NCBI GenBank assembly: GCA_035762175.1
Contig: DASTPP010000009.1
Span: 1 to 23,573, forward strand
Source of the DNA: DASTPP01 sp035762175
GTDB lineage: Bacteria > Myxococcota_A > Polyangia > Polyangiales > Polyangiaceae
Direction of reading: 5' to 3'
Length of the DNA: 23,573 bases
The notes under the pieces are model-generated. The model was given only the letters and a program-made list of their open reading frames with translations, was not told the DNA's origin and did not search any database. Each line of letters starts with the position of its first letter. The first letter of the stretch is position 1. The translations under genes were made by a program, and so were the position numbers. Below, in pieces: positions 7,239 to 15,574 of this stretch.

Positions 7239-7257
7239 GGGTGGTCAACTTGGGGTG
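7239..7257 (-). repeat. Right terminal inverted repeat of the IS1634-like element
   Basis: GGGTGGTCAACTTGGGGTG on the plus strand, a perfect 19/19 inverted match to 4708-4726. The second CACCCCAAG copy seen at the left end is absent here. Confidence 0.9.
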
Positions 7258-7266
7258 CACCAGCAG

Positions 7267-7308
7267 GTCGCTTGACGTAACCACTGGGTCGCTTGCCGTA
7301 ACCACTGG
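7267..7308 (+). repeat. Two tandem 21-bp repeats just outside the IS1634-like element
   Basis: GTCGCTTGACGTAACCACTGG followed at once by a copy with one change (A to C at the tenth base). A partial third unit (GTCAC) follows, and a degenerate ACCACCGGGTC lies at about 7344-7354. The array starts 10 bp beyond the right inverted repeat. No similar array was found elsewhere in the window. Confidence 0.75.
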
Positions 7309-8063
7309 GTCACCCCCGCAGGCGGGGCAGCCACCTGCGTTCACCACCGGGTCAGCTCTCGGCCCGTTCTTGCCCCAGCGAGGCCCCAAGACGGGCTCCG
7401 GTGGTCCGAAACGGGGACAGGTTCGTCCTCACGCCGCCATGCCCGAGACAGGCCACGTACGCGCACCGCGCGAAAAACGCAGCGTCGAGAGCCCTTGTCC
7501 GAAGTGGCGCTGCGTTCACCGCGTGCGCCCGAAGTTCGTGCGAGGACAACTATGGCTCCGCAGAAGAACGTCTGCACAAACCTAACTCTTCAGAGCGCCA
7601 CGAGCCCTGGCACGGCCGGCAACCAACTCACCTCCGAGAGTACAGAGGCCAGCCCAGAGCGGGCAAGAATTTTCCGAGCGCGACCCCCACGGCGCACTGG
7701 GCAGCCCTCCTGCCGCCCTGCGGTGGCACACACGGCGCGTGGCACAGCCCTCGGCCCGACGAACAGGCAGATTTCTCCTGCTCTCCATGGCCCCCCCTAC
7801 AGAGGAGCGTTCATGACGCGACGCGTTGTGGTCGCGGTTATGCTGGGGGGTGGCGGTGGCAGCCCGAGATAGCCGCGGGCTTCTCCAGGCGTCGGCAAGA
7901 GCGAGGCCAAGACTTGTCGCACCTTTCTGTGCCTCTGCCGACGATTCTCGCTTGGTGAGCGGTCTCGCCTGCGGGGGCGATTCGACCGACCAGGGGGCGG
8001 TGTGGCAAGGCAGGCGGTAGCCTCCGTTCCCCGTCGCCCCGACGAACGGACGAGCTTGAAGCG
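7309..8063. other. Intergenic stretch between the IS1634-like element and the sensor kinase gene
   Basis: About 750 bp without a recognisable gene, tRNA or remnant. One 19-codon frame at 7813-7872 (MTRRVVVAVMLGGGGGSPR) is preceded by a good ribosome binding site (AGAGGAG, ending about 7 bases before the ATG). It could be a leader peptide but has no conserved feature I recognise. The promoter of the large kinase gene should lie in this stretch but is not identifiable by eye. Confidence 0.4.
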
Positions 8064-11000
8064 ATGGCCGACTCTACCTTGCCTTCGACGCCCGCGACGC
8101 CCTTCGACGTCGTCGCGCTCGTGGCCTCGGCCGGCGGGCTCGACGCCATCAGCGCCGTCTTGCGCGGGCTGCCGCCCGACTTGCCGGCGGCGGTGCTCGT
8201 GGTGCAGCACCTGGGCGGGGCGAGCGCCCTGGTCGAGATCTTGGGCCGTCGCTGCACGTTGCCGGTGGCGTGGGCCGACGACGGCGCGCCCCTCGCGCCG
8301 GGCCGCGTGTTCGTCTGCCCGCCGCGCGCGCGCCTCGAGGCCCTGCCCGACGGCACCTGCGCCCTGCACGAGCACGCGCGCGGCGCGCGCGACTACCCGC
8401 TCGATGCCTTCCTCGCGTCGCTCGCCGACAGCTTCGGCCGGCGCGCGCTCGCGGTCGTGCTCACCGGCATGGGCCGCGACGGCGCGGCCGGGGCGCGGGC
8501 GGTCAAGCGGGCGGGCGGCGTCGTGCTCGTGCAGAGCGAAGACACGGCCGAGCAGCCCGCGATGCCGCGCGCCGCGGTCGAAGCGGGCGGCGCCGACTTG
8601 GTGCTGCCGCTGCACGAGCTCGGGCGCACCGTGGTCGACCTGGTCGCGGGCGGCCCGCTGCCGGTGCCGCGCACCGAGCGCGAGGCCGCCGAGCGGCTCT
8701 TCGCCGGGCCGGGCGAGGCGGCGGCGTTCCTGCGCGCGTTCGACTGGCCGCGCTCGCCGCTCGGCCCCGTGAGCGCCTGGCCCGCGTCGCTGCGCACGGC
8801 CGCCCGCCTCGCGCTCGAGAGCCCCGCGGCGACGTGCCTGCTCTGGGGGCCCGAGTGCGTGCCGATCTACAACGACCCCTACCGCGCGCTCATGGGGGGG
8901 GAGCACCTCGGAGGCCTCGCGCAGCCCGGCCGCACGTGGTGGCCCGAGGTCTGGCACCTGAACGAGCCCTTGTACGCGCGCGTGCTCGGCGGCGAGGCGG
9001 TCGCCGTCAAGGACGCGCTCTACCCCATCGCGCGCTCCGGCGCGCTCGAAGACGCCTGGTTCGACCTGTGCTTCACGCCGGTGCGCGACGAGGCGGGGGC
9101 CGTCGGGGGCGTCGTCGTGACGGCGTTCGAGACGACGGGCCGGGTGCTCGGCGCGCGGCGGCTCGGCACGCTGCACGCGCTCGCCTCGCGCGCGTCGGGG
9201 GCGACGTCGCCGCGCGAGGCGCTCTCGCGCGTGGTCGAGGCGCTCTCCGGCAACGCCCACGACGTGCCCTTCGCGCTCGCCTACCTGCTCGACGAGGCCG
9301 GGGCGCGCGCGCACCTCGCCGGCGCCGTCGGCCTCGACGAGGGCGGCCCCCTCGCGCCGCGGACGCTGAGCCTCGCGGGCGGGCACCCCATCTGGCCCCT
9401 GGCGAAGGTGGTCGCCGACGGCGCGCCCGTCGCCCTCGGCGACCTGTCGGGCCGCGGCCTCGGCGCGGGCGCCGCCCCCGAGCCCGGCGGGCCCACCGCC
9501 GCCTTGCTGCTGCCGGTGCGCCTCGGCGGCGACGAGCGGCCGGCCGGCGCGCTCGCCCTCGGCCTCGGCCCGCGCCTGCCGTTCGACGCGGCGTACCGCG
9601 AGTTCCTCGACCTCGTCGCGGCGCACGCGAGCGCGAGCCTGACCGAGGCGCGGGCGCGGCAGAAGGAGCGCGAGCGGCACGAGCGGCTGGCCGAGCTCGA
9701 CCGGGCCAAGACCGAGTTCTTCTCGAACGTCAGCCACGAGTTCCGCACGCCCCTCACCCTGCTGCTCGCCCCGCTCGACGAGCTCGCCCGAAGGCGCGCC
9801 GAGCTGCCCGCGGGGCTCGCGGGCGAGGTCGAGCCGGCCGCGCGCAACGCCCGCCGGCTCTTGACCCTCGTCAACACGCTGCTCGACGTCTCGCAGATCG
9901 AAGCCGGCCGGCTGCGCGCCCACTTCGAGCCGGTCGACCTCGCCGCGCTCACGGCCGACGTCGCGAGCCTGTTCCGCAGCGCCGCCGAGCGCGCGGGGCT
10001 CGGGCTGCGGGTCGACTGCCCGAAACTGCCCGAGCCCGTGTGGGTCGACGCGGGCATGTGGGAAAAGGTCGTGTCGAACCTGCTCTCGAACGCGCTCAAG
10101 TTCACCTTCGCGGGCGAGGTGGCGGTCGAGCTGCGCGCGCTGCCGCAGCACGTCGAGCTGGTGGTGCGCGACACGGGCGTGGGCATCCCGCCGGGCGAGC
10201 TGCCGCACCTGTTCAAGCGCTTCCACCGGGTGCGCGGGGCCAAGGGGCGCACGCACGAGGGCTCGGGCATCGGGCTCGCGCTGGTGCACGATCTGGTGCG
10301 CCAGCACCAGGGGCGCGTGCGCGTGCGGAGCAAGGAGGGCGAGGGCTCGGCCTTCACCGTCTGGCTGCCGCGCGGGTGCCGCCTGGCCTGCGACGAGCCC
10401 GTCGCCGCGCCGCCCCGCGCCGCCAGGGCCGCCGCGCTCGCCCTGGCCGAGGAGGCGGCCCGCTGGGCGGACGGAGGCGAGGACGCCCCCGCGCGCCCGG
10501 CCGACGGGGCCGACGACCCGCTCGGCCCGCCCGGGGCCGCGCCGCTGCCGGCGCGGGCGCCGGGCGCGCGCGTCTTGGTCGTCGACGACAACGCCGACAT
10601 GCGCGCCTACCTCGCGCGCCTGCTCGCCCCGCACTGGCAGGTCGAGGCGGCGGCCGACGGCGAGGAGGCGCTCGCGGCGATGCGCCTCCGGCCGCCCGAC
10701 CTGGTCGTCGCCGACGTGATGATGCCGAACCTCGACGGCTTCGGGCTCCTGCGGCACGTCCGGGGCGACGAGGCGCTCAAGGCGACGCCGGTGGTCTTGG
10801 TGACGGCGCGGGCGGGCGAAGAGGCGGCCATCGAGGGCCTGCTCGCCGGCGCCGACGACTACCTCGTCAAGCCCTTCAGCGCCCGCGAACTCGTCGCCCG
10901 CGTCGGCGCCCAGCTCGAGCTCGCGCGCGTGCGCCGGCGCGCCGCCGAGCTGAACGCGTTCCGCATCGCGCTGTCCGACGCGCTCAGGCCCCTCGACGAC

Positions 11001-11336
11001 CCGCGCCAGATCGAGGCCGTGGCCTGTCGCCTGCTGGCCGAACAACTGCGCGCCGACCGCGTGTTCTTCGTCGCGATCGACGAGGCCGCCCGCGAGCTCG
11101 CCCTCGGCGGCGAATACGCCGTCGGCGCCGTGCCCGCCCTCGAGGGCCTCGGCCTCTCCGTCGCCGACTTCGCGCCCTTCGGCGACGCGTTCCGGGCGGG
11201 GCGCCCCTTCGTCGCCGACGACGTCGCGAGCGACCCGCGGCTCGCCGAGGCCCGCCCGCGCCTCGCCGCCCTGCGCGTCGGCGCCGCGATGGGCTTCCCC
11301 TTGCGGCGCGAGGGCGAGCTGTGTGCGGCGCTCGCC
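8064..11336 (+). CDS. Hybrid histidine kinase: CheB - PAS - GAF - HisKA - HATPase - REC - GAF (frameshifted in the last domain)
   Basis: Cytosolic sensor kinase with no membrane segment. Domains in order: CheB methylesterase (about 12-200; Ser in ASAGG, His in VQHLGG and Asp in GMGRDG form the catalytic triad); a PAS of the DWPRSPLGPVSAWPASLRTA type (about 217-360); GAF (about 380-530); HisKA with phospho-acceptor H558 (NVSHEFRTPLTLLLAP); HATPase with N box (NLLSNALKF), G1 (DTGVGIPPGE) and G2 (GSGIGLAL); receiver with D884 (VADVMMPNLDGFG) and the Lys of YLVKPF; then a GAF beginning LSDALRPLDDP. The frame loses sense inside this GAF near 11336, and coding resumes in the +1 frame. If translated as is, the frame runs on as Arg/Gly-rich nonsense to 13871. 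A CheB domain without CheR or its own receiver, fused directly to a kinase, is uncommon. Everything needed for phosphotransfer lies before the break. Confidence 0.85.
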
Positions 11337-13653
11337 GCGCGCCTGGACGGCCGACGAGGTCGCGCTCGCGCAGGAGGCCGCCGGGCGCGTCTGGTCCGAG
11401 GTCGAGCGGGCGCGGGCGGAGGCCGCCCTGCGCGCCTCCGAAGCGCGAGTGCGCGCCAGCGCGGCGCGGTACCAGGCGCTCTTCACCTCGATCGACGAAG
11501 GCTACTGCGTCGTGCGCGTCCTGGTCGACGACGCGGGCAGGCCGCGCGACTACGTCTTCGAGGAGGTGAACGGCGCCTTCGAGCGGCAGACCGGCATCCT
11601 TGGGCCCGTCGGCCGCTCGATGCGCGAAATCGCGCCGGCGCACGAGGAGCACTGGTTCGAGATCTACGGCCGGATCGCCCGGACCGGGCGGCCGGAGCGT
11701 TTCGAGAACGTCGCCAGCGCGCTGGGGCGCTGGTTCGACGTCTACGCCTTCCGGCTCGGCGAGCCCGAGGAGCGCCGCGTGGCGATCCTGTTCAGCGACG
11801 TCACGGCGCGCCGGGAGGCGGAGGCGGCGCTGCGCAGGTCGGAGCAGCACCTGCGCGAGAACGAGCGGCGGCAGAGGTTCCTGCTCACGCTGAGCGACGC
11901 GCTCCGGCCGCTCGCCGACCCGGCCGAGGTGCAGCGGGTGGCGTGCGAGGCCATCGGCGAGGGCCTCGCGGCCGACCGGGTGAACTACGCGGAGGTCGAG
12001 GGCGACGAGTACGCCGTGCTGCGCGAGTACCGGCGCCCCGGGCTCGCGAGCATGGCGGGGCGCTACCCGATCGATTCCTTCCGGCCGGCCGAGCGCGCGG
12101 CGTTCGAGGCCGGGCGCACCGTCGCCCTGGCCGACATCCTGGCCGAGCCCGGCCTGTCGGCCGGCGAGGCGGCCGCCTACGGCGCGCTCGGGGTGCGGGC
12201 CTTCGTCTCGGTGCCATTGCGGAAGGAGGGGCGGCTCCGTGCCGTGCTCGGCGTGATCCGGTCTCGCCCCGGCGACTGGCGGCCGGAGGAAGTCTCGCTC
12301 GTCGAGGAGGTGGCCGAGCGCACCTGGTCGGCCGTCGAGCACGCCCGCGCCGAGGCGGCCCTGCGCGCGAGCGAAGAGCGGATGCGCCGCGCCATCGCCG
12401 TCCCCGGCGTCGGAGTGCTCTTCTTCCGGCTCGACGGGACCATGAGCGAGGCCAACGAGGCCTTCCAGCGCATGAGCGGCTACACGCTCGACGAACTGCG
12501 GACGACGGCGCACTGGAGCGAGCTCACCGCCCCGGCGTACCACGACGTGACCCGGCGCCGCGCCGCCGACCTGGCCGAGCGGGGCGAGACGGCGCCGTAC
12601 GAGAAGGAGATGGTCCGCAAGGACGGCACGCGCTGGTGGGGGCTCTTCGCCCCGACGCGCCTGTCGGGCAGCGGCCCCGCGTCGGAGTGCGTCGAGTTCG
12701 CCATCGACATCACCGACGCCAAGCGGGCCGAGCGGGCGCTGCAGGCGAGCGAGGCGCGCTTCCGGGCCCTCGCGAGCTCCGCCCCGTCGGTGCTCTTCCG
12801 CATGAGCCCCGACGGGTCGGCGATGGACCGGCTCGGCGGCCAGGGCTCCCTCCCCGACGCCCAAGAGGCGCGCGAAGACTGGCTCGACGAGTACGTCCAC
12901 CCCGACGACCGGCCGGCGGTGCTCGAAGCGATCCGCGAAGCGGTGCGGGACAAGCGCGTGTTCGAGCTCGAGCACCGGGTGCGGCTCGCCGACGGCGGCC
13001 TCGGCTGGACGCTCTCGCGCGCCGTGCCCGTGCTCGACGAGGGCGGCGCGATCGTCGAGTGGGTCGGGCAGGCCGTCGACGTGACGGCGAAGAAGCGCGC
13101 CGGGGACGAGCGGCGCCGGGCGCGCGACGAGGTCGAGGCCCGCGTCGCCGAACGCACGGCCGAACTGCGGGCGAGCGAAGAGCGCTTCCGCGCCCTGGTC
13201 GAGGCCTCGGCGCAGGCCGTGTGGACGACCGACGCCGAGGGCCGCGTCGTCGACGACTCGCCCTCGTGGCGCGCCTTCACCGGCCAGACCCCCGACGAAC
13301 GGCTGGGCTGGGGGTGGCTCGACGCCGTGCACCCCGACGACCGCAAGGGCGCGGAGCGGCAGTGGCGCGCGGCCGTAGCGCGAGGCTCGGTGTTCGACGC
13401 GCGCTTGCGACTGCGGCACGCGCCCGGCGGCTCGTGGCGAACGGCGCACCTGCGCGCGGTGCCCCTGCGAAGTGCCGACGGCGCCGTCCGCGGCTGGGTC
13501 GGCATGAACACCGACCTGGCGGGGGTCGAGGCGAGCAACGAGCCCTCGCTCGATGGCCGCCGCCCGCCTCCCCTCGCAGAGAAGGCGCGGCCCATGGCGT
13601 CGCCCCGCTCCCCGCCGGGCCGGCGCCGGAAGCCGCGGTCGCACCGGGGCTGA
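11323..13653 (+). CDS. Second half of the giant sensor protein: GAF end - PAS - GAF - PAS - PAS - PAS, no kinase
   Basis: The +1 frame continues the GAF domain of the upstream kinase (PRAWTADEVALAQEAAGRVW is its last helix), so its GTG at 11323 is not a natural start. Next come a PAS (about nt 11465-11810, ending LFSDVTARREAE), a second LSDALRPLADP-type GAF (11880-12350), PAS (12370-12730, ending IDITDAKRAE), PAS (12745-13100, ending VDVTAKKRA), a short coiled coil, and PAS (13180-13520, ending GMNTDLAGVEASN). In relatives such arrays lead into HisKA/HATPase; here the protein ends about 40 residues later in a Pro/Arg-rich tail, so there is no output domain. It is either a degraded half-gene or, if the frameshift is an error, a C-terminal sensor array serving the kinase in the middle of a roughly 1,860-residue protein. 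Confidence 0.75.
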   Translation: MRRSPRAWTADEVALAQEAAGRVWSEVERARAEAALRASEARVRASAARYQALFTSIDEGYCVVRVLVDDAGRPRDYVFEEVNGAFERQTGILGPVGRSMREIAPAHEEHWFEIYGRIARTGRPERFENVASALGRWFDVYAFRLGEPEERRVAILFSDVTARREAEAALRRSEQHLRENERRQRFLLTLSDALRPLADPAEVQRVACEAIGEGLAADRVNYAEVEGDEYAVLREYRRPGLASMAGRYPIDSFRPAERAAFEAGRTVALADILAEPGLSAGEAAAYGALGVRAFVSVPLRKEGRLRAVLGVIRSRPGDWRPEEVSLVEEVAERTWSAVEHARAEAALRASEERMRRAIAVPGVGVLFFRLDGTMSEANEAFQRMSGYTLDELRTTAHWSELTAPAYHDVTRRRAADLAERGETAPYEKEMVRKDGTRWWGLFAPTRLSGSGPASECVEFAIDITDAKRAERALQASEARFRALASSAPSVLFRMSPDGSAMDRLGGQGSLPDAQEAREDWLDEYVHPDDRPAVLEAIREAVRDKRVFELEHRVRLADGGLGWTLSRAVPVLDEGGAIVEWVGQAVDVTAKKRAGDERRRARDEVEARVAERTAELRASEERFRALVEASAQAVWTTDAEGRVVDDSPSWRAFTGQTPDERLGWGWLDAVHPDDRKGAERQWRAAVARGSVFDARLRLRHAPGGSWRTAHLRAVPLRSADGAVRGWVGMNTDLAGVEASNEPSLDGRRPPPLAEKARPMASPRSPPGRRRKPRSHRG

Positions 13654-13668
13654 CCCCCCATCGGCCTT

Positions 13669-13715
13669 GTCCCGACCTGCGGCCCCGAATGGCGAGCCGC
13701 CCCGGGCCGCGGGAC
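13669..13715 (+). terminator. Possible hairpin terminator after the sensor gene
   Basis: The left arm GTCCCG-acct-GCGGCCC pairs with GGGCCGCGGGAC at 13704-13715, with a 4-base bulge. It starts 16 bp after the TGA at 13653. No T run follows, as is usual in GC-rich genomes, so this is only a candidate. Confidence 0.35.
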
Positions 13716-13912
13716 GAAGGCGAGCGCTCGAGCCGGAGAGAATCACCGAGAGCGGCGGGGTGCGAGGGGGCAGCGCGCGTTTCCAGCTGCCGTAGCTGCG
13801 GGCTGCCGGGCGGGCGACAACGTGGCCCTCGCCTGTCCAATGCGAGGCCCCTCGCGCATCGTGGGGGGTGAGAGGGCGGTCGGCCGCCCCCACGACCCAG
13901 GGGCAACGCCTC

Positions 13913-14262
13913 ATGGCCAAGCGCAACTACCTCGTTCTCTTCCGAAGTCAGCCCTCGGGCGGCCGGCCCGGTCCCTCGCCCGAGCAGATGCAGCAGATGT
14001 TCGCCGCCTACAACGCGTGGAAGGAGCGGTTCAAAGACGGCATCGTCGACCTCGGCGACAAGCTCAAGCCCGACGGGCGCGTGGTGAGCGCGGCCGGGGT
14101 GGCCGACGGGCCCTTCGTCGAGGCAAGGAGGTCGTGGGCGGGTACATGATCGTGTCGGCGACCGATTACGACGGCGCGGTCGAGGTGGTCCGGGCCTGCC
14201 CGGCGGTGCAGGCCCCCGGGGCGATCCTCGAGATCCGCGAGCTGGCCGGCGCCGCCGGGTGA
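13913..14262 (+). pseudogene. YCII/DGPF-domain protein, broken by a one-base lesion
   Basis: Starts at ATG 13913 (MAKRNYLVLFRSQPSGG) after a purine-rich AGGGGC. It shows the family's helix (SPEQMQQMFAAYNAWKERF), then LKPDGRVVSAAGVADGPFVEA, the DGPF hallmark. The frame then derails near 14124-14126 and stops at 14149 (RRSWAGT). The next frame carries the expected remainder, KEVVGGYMIVSATDYDGAVE followed by EIRELAGAAG, ending TGA 14262. One base inserted after GAGGC would restore a protein of about 117 residues. YCII-related proteins are small dimeric ferredoxin-like folds, often beside extracytoplasmic sigma factors; no sigma factor is visible here. Whether the lesion is real decay or a base-call error cannot be told from sequence alone. 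Confidence 0.8.
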
Positions 14263-14744
14263 GCCCGCCCCCTCGACCGCGCGGGCCCGGGAGCCCGGCT
14301 TCGCCGTCTTCGTGCTCGCGCTCGCGGTTTCGTAAGCGCGCCTCGCGGGGCGGGCACGGGACCGGGAAGGGTCGCCCGCGAGCGGGCTCAAGGGGCGCCC
14401 GGGCGACGCCCCGGGAGCGAGGGCGCGGCGGAGGCCCCCACGGCGAGGCGAACCCTTCTTCGAGCGCCGACTCGTCGGCGACGGCGCCGAGCCGCGCCAA
14501 GACGGCGTCGAGCCCGAAGCGAAGGCGGAACAGGAAGAGCGGCCGCCCGGGCAAGCGCCGGCGCAAGTACGTGCGCTTGCCGCGCATCGTCTGGCGCATG
14601 TCGACTCCGGCGTCGGCCGGCATCCGCGACGAGCGCGAGCCGATCGAGCGGCGCATCGAGGCGCTGCGCTCGGGCGCTCGCTGAGCCCCGCCCTTAAGCG
14701 GACCGCGCCCCCCACTCGGCCGCCTCGCTTGCGGCGGCCCGGCA
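14263..14744. other. No recognisable gene
   Basis: About 480 bp with open frames on both strands, all Arg/Pro/Gly-rich and mutually overlapping, typical of GC-rich non-coding DNA. The longest plus frame (14259-14684) ends in a charged stretch (MSTPASAGIRDEREPIERR and on) but lacks a domain or ribosome binding site. I see no RNA gene or repeat. Confidence 0.4.
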
Positions 14745-15030
14745 CGGAGGCGGGCAGCCCCCGTTCGCGCCGCAAGGCGTCGACGAGCGAGCGCGCCCGC
14801 GCCTTGTCGCCCGGGGCGACGTGGAGCCACGAGACCCCGCGGACCGCGGCGACGAGCCCGACGGCGGCGTTCACGTTGAGCCGCTCCGGGTAGGCCTCGA
14901 CCCAACGGATGAAAGCCTCCTCCCACCCCACCGCGACGACAGCTTCGACCGTGCCGAGCCCGAGCGAGGCGAGCTCGCCGGACGTGATCGGCCCGGGGAG
15001 AGGCCGGCCAGCAGCGGCGCGCTGAGTCAC
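14745..15030 (-). CDS. TfoX C-terminal-like (helix-hairpin-helix) protein; 3' end unresolved
   Basis: Start chosen at GTG 15030. The next 85 or so residues contain ITSGELASLGLGTVEAVVAV then GWEEAFIRWVEAYPERLNVN and LVAAVRGVSWLHVAPGDKAR, ending in LVDALRRERGL. This resembles the stand-alone C-terminal domain of TfoX/Sxy proteins: a helix-hairpin-helix-like first part with the G-(I/L)-x-T-(V/L)-E-x-(V/L) pattern, a shuffled Leu/Asn-Leu helix, then a Trp-containing helix. Competence regulation is the role of full TfoX; stand-alone C-terminal domains have no settled function. After the domain the frame stays open, in Arg/Ser-rich sequence, to 14008 and overlaps the YCII gene antisense, so the annotated left end is where family similarity stops, not a stop codon. 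A lost stop or frame lesion is likely. Confidence 0.5.
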
Positions 15031-15041
15031 GGCTGACCGAC

Positions 15042-15419
15042 CTAAACGAACGAAGCCGGGTGCGCAAGCTCTCGGCGTTCTCGCGGCGGCGTCGGGTGCG
15101 GGCGGCTCGAGTGCGGGCCCGGGCGGCGAAGGCGGCGCGACGGGCGACATGAGCCGGCCTCTGCGGGGGGAGCCCTCCGGCACGGGGTCAACCCGCCGCG
15201 GCTTACCTTGTCGATGAGTTCCTCGAGCCGACGCAAGTCGAACGGCTTGGCAACGCGGGGGCGGGGCGCGACCGCGAGGAACGCCTGCGCGCGCGCCGTC
15301 ACCGCGCCGCCCGTGGCGAAAATCACGCGCCCCCCGAGCGGTGGGGCGCGTTGGTCGGGCGGGACGAAGCGTGGCGCTTTCTGCCACGGTGATCGGGCGA
15401 CGGGCTGCCGAGCCCTCAC
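15042..15419 (-). pseudogene. C-terminal tail of a response-regulator receiver domain
   Basis: About 45 residues (nt 15205-15335) are clearly the end of a receiver domain: RVIFATGGAVTARAQAFLAV with the conserved Thr after beta-4, then RVAKPFDLRRLEELIDKV with the conserved Lys-Pro-Phe after beta-5. This sub-type (TGGA followed by ARAQAFL) is typical of receivers at the C-terminus of hybrid kinases. The phospho-acceptor Asp and the first half of the domain are missing in all frames upstream, where the sequence is Arg/Pro-rich. The frame stops at 15042, 11 bp before the TfoX-like start at 15030. Best read as the remnant of a hybrid kinase or stand-alone regulator after a deletion. Confidence 0.6.
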
Positions 15420-15574
15420 CCCCCGCTTGGCCGGCGCTGGCGCCGGGCGGGCCGGTCGCGGGCGCCCGGCCCGACGTTTGCTCGGCGCAGCGGGACACGC
15501 ACGGCGACGACGAGCTCGGCCCGGCTGGCGCGCGGGGCGCCCGCGGGCCGGCGCGGTCGCGCCCGCGGAGGGCC

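Larger units (their letters stand above)
4708..7257 (+). mobile_element. IS1634-like insertion sequence, complete (2550 bp)
   Basis: Bounded by perfect 19-bp inverted repeats (CACCCCAAGTTGACCACCC at the left end, reverse complement at 7239-7257). It carries one large transposase gene on the plus strand. A second, internal 12-bp inverted pair (GTAGATACAACC at 4794-4805 and its complement at 7184-7195) brackets the gene. No target duplication could be recognised in the flanks (AGGCTCTT left, CACCAGCA right). It is long for IS1634-type elements (usually about 1.5-2 kb) because the transposase has an extra domain. Confidence 0.85.

Noticed and set aside
4700..7265. Target-site duplication around the IS1634-like element
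   Set aside because: The bases directly outside the two inverted repeats (AGGCTCTT and CACCAGCA) share no direct repeat. The duplication may have been lost, or the flanks rearranged.
7258..8063. Search for a CRISPR array or tRNA in this gap
   Set aside because: Only two 21-bp units are in tandem, with no spacers, and no cloverleaf or CCA-like end could be built.
7797..11486. Very long minus-strand open frame (over 1,200 codons) opposite the kinase gene
   Set aside because: It is the antisense shadow of the CheB-kinase coding sequence in GC-rich DNA: His/Arg/Gly/Ala-rich, no domain, and no consistent start signal. The plus strand carries textbook kinase motifs.
11337..13871. Continuation of the kinase frame to 13871 as a 1,935-residue protein
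   Set aside because: After about 11336 this frame becomes Arg/Gly-rich nonsense, while the +1 frame carries PAS and GAF domains. The continuation is an out-of-frame run, not a real C-terminus.
10984..13926. Minus-strand open frame of about 980 codons opposite the PAS/GAF array
   Set aside because: Same cause: stop codons are rare opposite GC-rich coding sequence. Composition is low-complexity, and the plus strand encodes clear PAS and GAF domains.
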